NCBI RefSeq assembly: GCF_039673065.1
Contig: NZ_JBDJKW010000013.1
Span: 61,526 to 125,525, forward strand
Direction: 5' to 3'
From: Allobosea sp039673065
Lineage (GTDB): Bacteria; Pseudomonadota; Alphaproteobacteria; Rhizobiales; Beijerinckiaceae
Length of the DNA: 64,000 bases
Shown: one piece after another, positions 7,533-14,802 of the stretch
Layout of the letters: every line of letters begins with the position of its first letter
Position numbering within the stretch: the stretch's first letter is position 1
The notes under the pieces: generated by a model
The model's database searches: none
What the model saw: only the letters and a program-made list of their open reading frames with translations
What the model was told of the DNA's origin: nothing
Program-made: the position numbers and the translations under genes

Positions 7533-8882
7533 TCAATCTTCCTCTATGAGATTAGCGTAAGCATATTCGAAGGCTTTCGCACCGAGGTCAGGATTGCTTT
7601 GAGCCGATAGTGCCTCTTTCAGCCGATCGGCTTCCGCTTTGGGTTTTTGGAAGCTGATACGTGCGAGGGGCGGCCCACGACGCGGTTGCGGCGTGTAAAC
7701 GAAAACCGGACGGGCGACGAGCCTCTCGAGCGCCACAGGCGCCGCCTTTGCAAGCGCATGAGTAAGTATTTTATCTGTCTCCTCAAGGTCCTTTTCGGCA
7801 TCTAGGTTATTCAAGAAATCAATAACGGGCCGTGTTATTTCAATTAGCCTGCCTCGTAGCCTTCGATAGGCATCAGACTCAAGGTCAAGCCCCGTTTTCG
7901 TTGTGTTCCAGGGTAATATTCTGGAGTCATCGGAATCCAGAAAAGCGTATCCTCGGAAGCGCGCGAATTGGCCGTGATACTTTGGAACACCAACGCCGTC
8001 GTCCGAGAGCTCACTCCAGCCCGTTGTCGCCTCCTGATCCGCTTCGAGAATGCATCTCCCGTTGCAGAACACGTACCAACCGGCGTGTGCGCGGCTGGAT
8101 TCGCCAACGCCAGCGTATAGGCGTGTACTAAGGGGAGAGTCGCCACCGAGATCATCCTCGAACTGACGGAATGCTGGAGCTATTCCAGCCCCCTCCTTGA
8201 GCTGCCATTCAGTAGGTATGATCGCCTGGCCGTTGAGCGAGATCTGCAGCCCCAGTCGCATTGGGTGCTGTTGTACGACACGAATGTCGTGACGCAGTTT
8301 GGTTACGAAACCTGCTTGGGAAAAGGTTGTCGCAACTGCTGGGTCAAGGTTGCTCACCTGGATCCGGGTACCCGTCTGCTCAACGGCATAAGGGCGGTCG
8401 ACCAACTCTGTGATATCAAAATCCCAGTTTGTGTCGTCGTTGGCCCAGGTCGGAACGTCGACCTCGATACGAAAGCTGTGCTCAGGCTCCGTCGAGCTTA
8501 CGCTGAAGAGATCGCCCATTTTGAATAGCGCCCGCTTCATGCCGACGCCGAATTGGCCAACGGAGTGCGAAGTTCGCTTGAACCCTTTGGCGCGGCCAAA
8601 TTTGAATGCGTACTTCCTAGCGATATCGAGGGGGATTCCGCCGCAATTGTCTTCGATCACAAAGCCCTGCGCGTTGAGCTCAATAGAAACCCGCAGCCCA
8701 TTATAGTTTGCGTCGGAGCCTGGACGAAGGCGTTTAGCGCCGTCGATACAATTGTCGACGAGGTCCTGAATCGCCTCGTCTAACTGTATGTCTTTTGTAA
8801 TGATTTCAACGAAGAATGCTTTCGTGGGCGACGCATCGACCTTTGTGAGATCGCCTTCATCGGTCGGAACGAGTTGTGCCAT
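7533..8882 (-). CDS. GHKL (HSP90/MutL/MORC-type) ATPase of a restriction-associated operon
   Basis: A 449-residue protein with the Bergerat fold in the first 130 residues: N box DEAIQDLVDNCIDGAKR, G1 box VIEDNCGGIP, and G2 box GQFGVGMKRALFKMG. A second sub-domain (about 190-340) contains YVFCNGRCILEAD, like the transducer domain of MutL and MORC proteins. The tail is charged and helical. GHKL ATPases related to MutL/MORC have been reported in operons with cytosine methyltransferases and Vsr nucleases (work of Iyer, Abhiman and Aravind, recalled from memory). Here the gene is in the same direction as dcm-vsr-HNH but separated from them by an inserted IS3-family element only 36 bp upstream of its ATG. 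Confidence 0.8.
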   Translation of the reverse strand: MAQLVPTDEGDLTKVDASPTKAFFVEIITKDIQLDEAIQDLVDNCIDGAKRLRPGSDANYNGLRVSIELNAQGFVIEDNCGGIPLDIARKYAFKFGRAKGFKRTSHSVGQFGVGMKRALFKMGDLFSVSSTEPEHSFRIEVDVPTWANDDTNWDFDITELVDRPYAVEQTGTRIQVSNLDPAVATTFSQAGFVTKLRHDIRVVQQHPMRLGLQISLNGQAIIPTEWQLKEGAGIAPAFRQFEDDLGGDSPLSTRLYAGVGESSRAHAGWYVFCNGRCILEADQEATTGWSELSDDGVGVPKYHGQFARFRGYAFLDSDDSRILPWNTTKTGLDLESDAYRRLRGRLIEITRPVIDFLNNLDAEKDLEETDKILTHALAKAAPVALERLVARPVFVYTPQPRRGPPLARISFQKPKAEADRLKEALSAQSNPDLGAKAFEYAYANLIEED

Positions 8883-8918
8883 ATCCCCCCCTGCAGTTCT
8901 TGGTTGCGTATATCCACA

Positions 8919-8943
8919 TGATCCGCCCCCGCCGACTGGTCCA
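8919..8943. repeat. Left inverted repeat of the IS3-family element
   Basis: Starts TGATCCGCCCCCG and ends TGGTCCA. It matches the right end over nearly the full length, with one substitution in the first 13 bases, a small divergent centre and a one-base gap. Confidence 0.85.
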
Positions 8944-8952
8944 AAGCGATTG

Positions 8953-9876
8953 TTAGTGGAGAGTTGGCCTCGCGGCCAGCGCGGCCAGCGCGGGCGGCGT
9001 AGCGGGTCCGGGTTGCGCAGCCGCCCGTGCGGTCATGGCTGGGATGAAGACCTCCGGGGTTGGAGGCTTGTATCCGAGCGAGCCATGCGGGCGCACGGTG
9101 TTGAAGTGCCGCCGCCAGCTTTCGACGATGATCTTCGCCTCCGCGAGGGTGTAGAAGATTTCGCCGTCGAGAAGCTCGTCGCGGAGCCTAGCATTGAACG
9201 ACTCGATGAAGCCGTTCTCCCAGGGACTCCCGGGCGCGATGTAGGCGGTCTTGGCGCCAACCGCGCCGATCCAGGCCTGCACGGCCTTGGCGACGAACTC
9301 CGGCCCGTTATCCGAGCGAATATGCTCCGGAACGCCGCGCAGGATGAACAGGTCCGAGAGCACGTCGATGACATCGATCGCCTTCAGCCTTCGGTCGATG
9401 CGGATCGCCAGGCATTCATGCGTGAACTCGTCGATGATGTTGAGCATGCGATACTTTCTCCCGTCATGGGTGCGGTCCTCGACAAAGTCGTAGGACCAGC
9501 CATGGTTGGGCCGCTCGGCGCGAAGGCGGATGCAGGATCCGCCCGCGAGCCAGAGCCGACCTCGTTTGGGTTGTCGGGCTGGAACCTTCAGCCCCTCGCG
9601 TCGCCAGATCCGCTCGACCCGCTTGTCGTTGACGACCCAGCCTGCCGTCGAGCGCAGCAGCGCGGCGATCTTGCGATAGCCGTAGCGTCCGTATCGGCGG
9701 ACCAGTTCGACGATGTCGGCGATGAGTTGCTCCTCATCGTCGCGTCCGCGCGGAATCCGACGCTGGGTCGAGCGGTGCTGCCCGAGTACACGGCAGATCC
9801 GTCGCTCCGAAACCTTCAGAGCGAGCCGGACATGCTCGATGCAGGCACGGCGACGCGCGGGGCTTACCAGTTTCCC
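8953..9876 (-). CDS. IS3-family transposase OrfB (DDE integrase), expressed as OrfAB
   Basis: The frame is open without interruption from the frameshift site to the stop at 8953. There is no ATG near its beginning; it reads GKLVSPARRR straight from the slip site, so it is made as an OrfAB fusion of about 396 residues. The catalytic D, D and E lie in YDFVEDRTHDG, IRSDNGPEF and WENGFIESFN. An HTH_21-like region (RYGYRKIAALL) precedes the rve core. The C-terminus is alanine/proline-rich. Sequence appears intact, so the element may still be able to move. Confidence 0.9.
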   Translation of the reverse strand, partial: GKLVSPARRRACIEHVRLALKVSERRICRVLGQHRSTQRRIPRGRDDEEQLIADIVELVRRYGRYGYRKIAALLRSTAGWVVNDKRVERIWRREGLKVPARQPKRGRLWLAGGSCIRLRAERPNHGWSYDFVEDRTHDGRKYRMLNIIDEFTHECLAIRIDRRLKAIDVIDVLSDLFILRGVPEHIRSDNGPEFVAKAVQAWIGAVGAKTAYIAPGSPWENGFIESFNARLRDELLDGEIFYTLAEAKIIVESWRRHFNTVRPHGSLGYKPPTPEVFIPAMTARAAAQPGPATPPALAALAARPTLH

Positions 9877-10142
9877 GAAGCGGCCTCCTTCAGGATCAGC
9901 TTGTCGAGCGTCAGGTCCGCGACGGCGCGACGGAGCCGGGCGTTCTCGGCCTCAAGCTCCTTCATCCGCTTCACCTGATCTGACTTCAGGCCGCCGAACT
10001 CACGACGCCAGCGGTAGTAACTGACCTCCGTCACGCCGATCGAGCGGATCGCATCGGCAACGGATTGGCCCTGCGAGACCAGCACATCGACCTGGCGCAG
10101 CTTCGCGACGATCTCTTCCGGCTTGTGGCGCTTCTTCGGCAT
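9864..10142 (-). CDS. IS3-family transposase OrfA (helix-turn-helix)
   Basis: Start placed at the ATG giving PKKRHKPEEIVAKLRQVD, the usual beginning for this group; an earlier in-frame ATG lies in the terminal repeat zone. The 92-residue protein has an HTH_8/HTH_Tnp_1 domain (SVADAIRSIGVTEVSYYRWR) and a leucine-zipper-like helix (RMKELEAENARLRRAVADL) typical of OrfA. It binds the terminal repeats and regulates transposition. The C-terminus overlaps orfB in the -1 frame. Confidence 0.9.
   Translation of the reverse strand: MPKKRHKPEEIVAKLRQVDVLVSQGQSVADAIRSIGVTEVSYYRWRREFGGLKSDQVKRMKELEAENARLRRAVADLTLDKLILKEAASGNW
9870..9876 (-). promoter_or_regulatory. GGGAAAC -1 ribosomal frameshift site
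   Basis: On the minus strand the orfA codons read TCG GGA AAC TGG TAA, so the heptamer G GGA AAC is in exactly the X XXY YYZ register. Slipping back one base gives GGG AAA CTG GTA AGC, which continues as OrfB. The orfA stop follows two codons later. Confidence 0.8.
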
Positions 10143-10179
10143 CTCAGTCCTCCTGTCTGCCAAAAGACATAGTTCAGGG

Positions 10180-10205
10180 TGGACCAATTCAACGGGGGTG
10201 GATCA
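10180..10205. repeat. Right inverted repeat of the IS3-family element
   Basis: Read on the minus strand it begins TGATCCACCCCCG and ends TTGGTCCA, pairing with the left end at 8919-8943. It lies upstream of orfA and is followed by the CACA duplication. Confidence 0.85.
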
Positions 10206-10263
10206 CACACAACGTCGTCTCAAAGCGAATAGTCATATTGGCTGACGGCATAAGCACGTCGGA

Positions 10264-11175
10264 TCACAGGCTGCCGAACTGTTGCCGATGGTCGGCGAGG
10301 TAGTGTTGGCTGGGCCAAAGGCGGCTGTCGTCCGGCAAGAGCACGCGTTCACATTGCGGTTGGAACAATCCCTTCAGCTCGGCAGGAATCTTGTTACGGG
10401 AAACAAGAAGACGATACTCCTCGTCGATCGAGATCAGATGCCTGTCGAACAGCCAGTGGGCTGTGGAGCACAGTGCAATCCCGTTTTGAACCGTATCTGG
10501 GCCGCCTTTATCTACCGGCACTATGTGTGCCGCCTGTACCTCGGCCCGCCCTCCGCCGTTGATTATTCTTATGCCGGTGACGGCGCAGCGCTTAGAATAT
10601 GCGCGACAGATCGCGTGCCGAAAATTCGCATCGCGAATCTTCCTGTTGATGAGCATCGCGACGATCCGTCGCTCAACCGGCCAGGAAGGGTCGTGCAGAA
10701 TGCCCCAGGTCGCGGCATCGACGTTGGCCGCGTCGAGCCCGAGCTGAATCGCATTTGCCGGGTCGAGCGTGTCCGAAAGCCCGGCACTGGCGATGAGTGC
10801 GAAGTCGTTTTCCTGCAATTCACGGCATGATCGGCCTCGGAGATAGAGACCGACTTGAGAAATATCCGCCATAGCGCGCAACGCAGATTCGGCGTATCTG
10901 CCATCGGCTCGCCACGCGACCGGCTTGTCGAATTTAAGAAAATCTTCAATCATCGCATAATTGTAGCCGACATTCTTGTGATCAGGCACGATAGCTGTCA
11001 CCCGACCAGTTGCGAAGTATGCGATGCCTTCGCCCGCTGCCCTAGGTCGACGAAAAACAACCCAGTCGCCTACACAGTCGCTCATAATACCGAGGTAGCG
11101 CGGAGGGAAATGATAGCGGCTGGCGATCTCGTCGTCGTAAGCGGATTCAGGTTTGGTGTCCAATACGGCTTTCAT
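10264..11175 (-). CDS. HNH restriction endonuclease with N-terminal PUA/EVE-like domain
   Basis: A 303-residue protein. The N-terminal half (YLGIMSDCVGDWVVFRRPR ... YFATGRVTAI) looks like a PUA/EVE/SRA-type module that reads modified bases; this is by pattern only. The C-terminal half has an HNH domain: CAVTG, then VQAAHIVPVDKGGPDTVQNGIALC and HWLFDRHLISI, which is the arrangement of type II restriction HNH enzymes. Its ATG overlaps the vsr stop (ATGA), so it is co-translated with vsr and dcm. It is the likely cutting enzyme of this restriction-modification set. Recognition sequence is not deducible. Confidence 0.75.
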   Translation of the reverse strand: MKAVLDTKPESAYDDEIASRYHFPPRYLGIMSDCVGDWVVFRRPRAAGEGIAYFATGRVTAIVPDHKNVGYNYAMIEDFLKFDKPVAWRADGRYAESALRAMADISQVGLYLRGRSCRELQENDFALIASAGLSDTLDPANAIQLGLDAANVDAATWGILHDPSWPVERRIVAMLINRKIRDANFRHAICRAYSKRCAVTGIRIINGGGRAEVQAAHIVPVDKGGPDTVQNGIALCSTAHWLFDRHLISIDEEYRLLVSRNKIPAELKGLFQPQCERVLLPDDSRLWPSQHYLADHRQQFGSL

Positions 11176-11606
11176 ACCGCATCGCCCTGTACTTGGGCGT
11201 TATCGAAAATTTGATCGAGACGGGCCGCTAATGCCAGCGGTGACTTTGTCTCACACTCCCAAATAATTTCGGCGTGCCATCCGTTCGATCGAAGAGCAGC
11301 CAAGTTCGCACTATCACGAGCTACGTTGCGTTCGAACTTGTCCTGCCAAAAGGCCTGATTGCTCTTGGGCGTCGTCGCCTTTTTGCATCCGAGGTGCCGA
11401 TGCCAGAAGCAGCCATGCACAAAGATCGCGGTGCGCCATTTCGGAAAGACAATATCGGGGCACCCCGGCAGCTCTTTACGATGAAGCCGGAATCTGAGTC
11501 CGCGAGCATGCACTGCCGAGCGAACTCGAATCTCTGCAGAGGTATTCTTCCCGCGGACCCGAGACATGAGCCATGATCTTCGCTCAATCGTCAGCCGGTC
11601 CACCAT
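11172..11606 (-). CDS. vsr: Very short patch repair endonuclease Vsr
   Basis: A 144-residue protein matching Vsr throughout: MSRVRGKNTSAEIRVRSAVHARGLRFRLH at the N-terminus, the catalytic aspartate in GCPDIVFP, FVHGCFWHRH with the active-site and zinc residues, and FERNVARDSANLAALRSNGW. Vsr nicks the T of T:G mismatches made by deamination of 5-methylcytosine, protecting against C-to-T mutation at the sites methylated by the neighbouring enzyme. It lies six bases after dcm and overlaps the HNH gene, a normal arrangement for a cytosine methyltransferase system. Confidence 0.93.
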   Translation of the reverse strand: MVDRLTIERRSWLMSRVRGKNTSAEIRVRSAVHARGLRFRLHRKELPGCPDIVFPKWRTAIFVHGCFWHRHLGCKKATTPKSNQAFWQDKFERNVARDSANLAALRSNGWHAEIIWECETKSPLALAARLDQIFDNAQVQGDAV

Positions 11607-11612
11607 TCGATT

Positions 11613-12752
11613 CTACTCCGCGGCCTGCGGAAACTGATCCATGGCTTCGAGCGGCGGCTCATGTTCGCCGGGCTCATCCGCATCGCTGGTAACTTTTTCC
11701 AATCGAGCCCGAATTGCACGGAAGATTGCCTCACTCATGAATGGGGAGACGCTATTCCCAATCATCCGGAAGCTGTGCCAGATCGTTGGATGGAAGACAT
11801 GTGCGTCGGGGAAGCCCTGGAGACGCGCTGCTTCTCGCACAGTGATCACGCGGTGCTCGGTGGGATGTATCGGTCTTACTGACTGGAATGAGCCTTTGTC
11901 CGATCCAGTCCCTGCTCGGAGAGTGGGGCACTGACCAGTTTGCTTAAGACGTGGGTGTCGGCCGATCGGTTCAGTCTTTCCCGGCTTCACCTTTGCGAAC
12001 CGGGCAACAACCACTTCTGTGTGAGCTGTTGGTCGGTGGCCAGTAAAGATGTTGTCGGGTGCCCTTAATTGCATAGCGTAGTCCGACGGCAATCCGCGCC
12101 GGTGTATGCGCCAGCGATCAAACCCAGGCAGGGTCTCTGATTCCTCTGCCTCGCGTGCCCCCATCAAATCAGCGATCGCCTGCTTCACGGTGGCGGGCTT
12201 TCGTTTGAACGCTTCGACATCCTGCCTGGTGATCGGGGCCTTACGATCTTTAAGCACCCCTATGACAAACATCCGGTTGCGCCTCGTGGCCGCGCCAAAT
12301 TGTGCCGCGTCCCAAATAATCGGATCCAGAATATCGTAGCGGTCGCTGACAAGACCAAGTGCGTCGTCGAGCACAGGACGAGCGTCTTGGTATGCCAGCC
12401 CGCGCACATTCTCCATCACGAAGAAGGTGGGCTCAACTTCGGATACGATACGAAAAAAGTGCCGCAGCAGCTGTCGGCGAGGATCTCCCTTGTCGCGTTT
12501 CCCGATGTCGCTAAAGCCCTGACAGGGAGGGCCCCCGAAAATCCCAAAGGGCTTTTCTCCCACGTCCGCCTCGATTTCTGCGCCAGTAAGCGGCGCAACA
12601 TCGCGAAGGACCAGTTTCGTCCGCGGGAAATTCAAGCGGTAGGAATGTGTTAGAATCGGATCGACGTCGTAGGCAGCAGCGACTTCGAAACCAGCCTTAT
12701 GTGCCCCGAGCGAAAAGCCGCCGCAGCCACAAAATAGCTCGACCAGCTTCAT
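11613..12752 (-). CDS. dcm: DNA (cytosine-5) methyltransferase
   Basis: A 379-residue C5-methyltransferase with motifs in standard order: I (LFCGCGGFSLGAHKAGF), IV with the catalytic cysteine (GPPCQGFSDIGKRD), VI (VMENVRG), VIII (FGAATRRNRMF, an ATRRNR form of the usual QxRxR), IX (REAARLQGFPD) and X (MIGNSVSPFMSEAI). The target-recognition region is about residues 190-290. It heads the operon with vsr and the HNH nuclease. On the minus strand upstream a TACAAT (complement of 12776-12781) could be the -10 of its promoter; the leader would be short. The target site cannot be read from sequence. Confidence 0.92.
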   Translation of the reverse strand: MKLVELFCGCGGFSLGAHKAGFEVAAAYDVDPILTHSYRLNFPRTKLVLRDVAPLTGAEIEADVGEKPFGIFGGPPCQGFSDIGKRDKGDPRRQLLRHFFRIVSEVEPTFFVMENVRGLAYQDARPVLDDALGLVSDRYDILDPIIWDAAQFGAATRRNRMFVIGVLKDRKAPITRQDVEAFKRKPATVKQAIADLMGAREAEESETLPGFDRWRIHRRGLPSDYAMQLRAPDNIFTGHRPTAHTEVVVARFAKVKPGKTEPIGRHPRLKQTGQCPTLRAGTGSDKGSFQSVRPIHPTEHRVITVREAARLQGFPDAHVFHPTIWHSFRMIGNSVSPFMSEAIFRAIRARLEKVTSDADEPGEHEPPLEAMDQFPQAAE

Positions 12753-13152
12753 TCCATCAGCGCCTGCACCCGTCTATTGTATCCGAGTGGCTAGCACAAT
12801 AATCGATTCGCGTACTTCCCAATCCGCCAAAAACCCACCACCTCCCGCGAGTCTTGCGAGAGTGTGAGCTTTTCGCAACTGATGCCGTTGGCGGCAGCCA
12901 AGGTTGGCTCCGCCGGCGAAGTGCCGGAACCGATGTTATGCCGGCGAGCGGCTGTCATGTTCAAACGCGGCCGGGAAAATTCGGGCTCTAGCCTGGGTCA
13001 GGCTCTCAGCCTTCTGAATCGCCGCCGCAATCACGTGGTAGCAATTGAGTCTCAGCCCTAGTTGCTAAGCAAGAGCCGATGTATGGGATCGAGATCGGGT
13101 GATCTTGCTTTTGGAAAGCCTTATGTACTCCGGAGAACAGCCAGGACAGCAC
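12753..13152. other. Divergent intergenic region between dcm and a DUF2971 gene
   Basis: About 400 bases. The left end probably holds the dcm promoter. A short open frame at 12864-13061 on the plus strand has no good ribosome site and no recognisable product, so I do not call it. I see no clear repeat or RNA. Confidence 0.4.
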
Positions 13153-14064
13153 ATGTCAGCGCCTCCCACCATTGTGTACAAATACGTTGATCAGGAGGGT
13201 GCGCGGAAAGTCCTCGAAAACCGTACGCTCAGGTTCGGTCGCCCCGCGGACATGAATGATCCATTCGACCTCTACATCGATGATCTGTTCAACATGGATC
13301 CGAAGCAACTCCAGGCTCGTTCGATCGAAGCTGTCATCGCCGGCATTGCGTCTGATCCCGATCATCTGGCATCCCTTGTCAATGCGGCTCCAGCAACTGC
13401 GAGGAAGAGCGCCGGTTTCCTGAAAGAGCAATCGTCAGAGCAACGGGCCGCGCTGTTGTGCGCGATTTCTCCCGATATGCTGGCCAAGGAGTATCCCGGC
13501 CTGGCGGGGTTCTGGGAAAGCATCGCACGCCAGCAAAAAGCGATCGCCGCTCAATACCAAAACACCGGCATTTTTTGCGCCACCCGCAATCATAACAACC
13601 TGCTCATGTGGGCTCATTATGCCCAGCAGCATCGTGGCGTGGTGCTTGGGTTTCGCACGGATATCGAAGAGGATTCTTGCCTCATGATGCTGGAGCCGGT
13701 CAGATACACCGACACTCGCCCCAATTTCTATCAACCGATCTACGATCTGAGCGCACTCGACCCGTCGTTTAGCCTGAACGACGTCGCGGACATCCGGCGC
13801 ACTTTGGCTCTGTCCAAAAGTACCCATTGGATGTACGAGGAAGAGCTTAGGGTTGTGCTCCCCAATGGCGTTGCGGCTGATCAGCCTGCCCGGTTCTCAA
13901 AATTCTTTCCCAAAGAGCTTTGCGAGATGTACCTAGGCTGCCGCATGGATAGCTGCTTCCGCGCGGAGATCATGGAAGCAGCGAAGTCAATCAATTCCGA
14001 TATCGCCATCTTCGATGCCCGGCCCGACAAGGCCACATACGCGATGACCTTCGCTCCTGTGTAA
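13153..14064 (+). CDS. DUF2971 family protein
   Basis: I chose the ATG at 13153 (AGGA just upstream) giving SAPPTIVYKYVDQEGARKVLENRTLRFG, the normal N-terminus of this family; earlier in-frame starts at 13099 and 13123 add a poor extension. The 303-residue protein has the family hallmarks: NRTLRFGRPADMNDPFD, then LLMWAHYAQQHRGVVLGF, and KSTHWMYEEELRVVL. Biochemical function is unknown; such genes recur in defence and mobile regions. A more canonical family member than the gene at 5072. Confidence 0.8.
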   Translation: MSAPPTIVYKYVDQEGARKVLENRTLRFGRPADMNDPFDLYIDDLFNMDPKQLQARSIEAVIAGIASDPDHLASLVNAAPATARKSAGFLKEQSSEQRAALLCAISPDMLAKEYPGLAGFWESIARQQKAIAAQYQNTGIFCATRNHNNLLMWAHYAQQHRGVVLGFRTDIEEDSCLMMLEPVRYTDTRPNFYQPIYDLSALDPSFSLNDVADIRRTLALSKSTHWMYEEELRVVLPNGVAADQPARFSKFFPKELCEMYLGCRMDSCFRAEIMEAAKSINSDIAIFDARPDKATYAMTFAPV

Positions 14065-14355
14065 GACGTCGACTGGATCACGGAGTCTGAGCGCCGGGTT
14101 TGGAATGCTTTACGGTGACGGTTGAAGAACCGCACAATAGCGAGCGTGTAGGCCTGGCCGTTCCGCTCGCCGAAATCGTCTGCTTTTCCGCGCGATAGGA
14201 TATCAGGTCGCGATGGAAATCCTCAAATTCGGCCTAGACCTGCGCTGCCACGGTACGCGTTGCCGGCTCGACGTTATCCACCGCCGATCTCTTTAGTGGA
14301 TCGGTTGCGTTTCCGAACTGGAACTTGCCACTAGTCGACGGCGACGAACGTTTTC
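14065..14355. other. Intergenic region, nothing recognised
   Basis: About 290 bases between two convergent genes. Both strands contain only short broken frames. No terminator with a T-run was found. Confidence 0.35.
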
Positions 14356-14568
14356 TCAATCAGGCCGCTTCAGTAGGTCAGCGGCTTCGACGCCAAGAAC
14401 CCTCGCTATCCGGTCGACGACATCGATTCCAGCCGCATACACGCTGCGCTCCAGTGAGCTGACATACGTGCGGTCGATGCCGGCCCGATGTGCCAGCTCC
14501 TCCTGCGACAAGCCGCGTGCCTGCCGCAGCTTCCGCAGATTCAATGCCAGAACCTCACGAATTTCCAT
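14356..14568 (-). CDS. XRE/Cro-type helix-turn-helix regulator
   Basis: A 70-residue protein that is just an HTH_3 domain: LNLRKLRQARGLSQEELAHRAGIDRTYVSSLERS, followed by the closing helices (DVVDRIARVLGVEAADLL). Size and composition resemble controller (C) proteins of restriction-modification systems and small phage-type repressors. It stands alone about 1.6 kb beyond dcm, so a link to that operon is possible but not shown. Two direct repeats lie just upstream and may be its own operator. Confidence 0.85.
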   Translation of the reverse strand: MEIREVLALNLRKLRQARGLSQEELAHRAGIDRTYVSSLERSVYAAGIDVVDRIARVLGVEAADLLKRPD

Positions 14569-14591
14569 TCGTGGGACGGCACCGCCTTGTC

Positions 14592-14614
14592 GAGTATTCG
14601 GCTACGGAGTATTC
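14592..14614. promoter_or_regulatory. Direct repeat GAGTATTC, possible operator of the XRE gene
   Basis: GAGTATTC occurs at 14592-14599 and 14607-14614, a 15-bp period, 24-46 bases upstream of the XRE start. Repeats with about this spacing in front of a small HTH gene often serve autoregulation. No binding evidence. Confidence 0.35.
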
Positions 14615-14802
14615 TCTACAATCGACGGTAGAGCAGCTTCGCGACGCAGTGCGGCTTCCTCTTCCGACGCAACATATCCCCGTAGGCGTGAACCTGCGGG
14701 AAGGGTTGGGGAAGTCGCGGATCAGCGAAGACGCACCGGCGCGTAACCGGGCGAGCGCTCGGGCTGCCCCATCCTGGGCAATATTGGGATGGGCTGACTG
14801 GC

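Larger units (their letters stand above)
8915..10209 (-). mobile_element. Complete IS3-family insertion sequence with 4-bp target duplication
   Basis: The element itself spans 8919-10205 (1287 bp). Its ends are near-perfect inverted repeats, both beginning TGATCC when read inward, and it is flanked by CACA at 8915-8918 and again at 10206-10209. Inside are orfA and orfB in minus orientation with a -1 frameshift site, as in active IS3 elements. Nothing is missing in the catalytic residues. It sits between the HNH restriction gene (stop at 10264) and the GHKL ATPase gene (start at 8882), interrupting what would otherwise be a gap of about 90 bases. Confidence 0.9.

Noticed and set aside
8788..9978. 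Plus-strand frame across the IS3 element
   Set aside because: Antisense shadow of the transposase; the minus-strand frame has the DDE residues and frameshift site.
12864..13061. Short plus-strand frame between dcm and the DUF2971 gene
   Set aside because: No ribosome site, no hydrophobic or domain pattern, and not part of any gene series.
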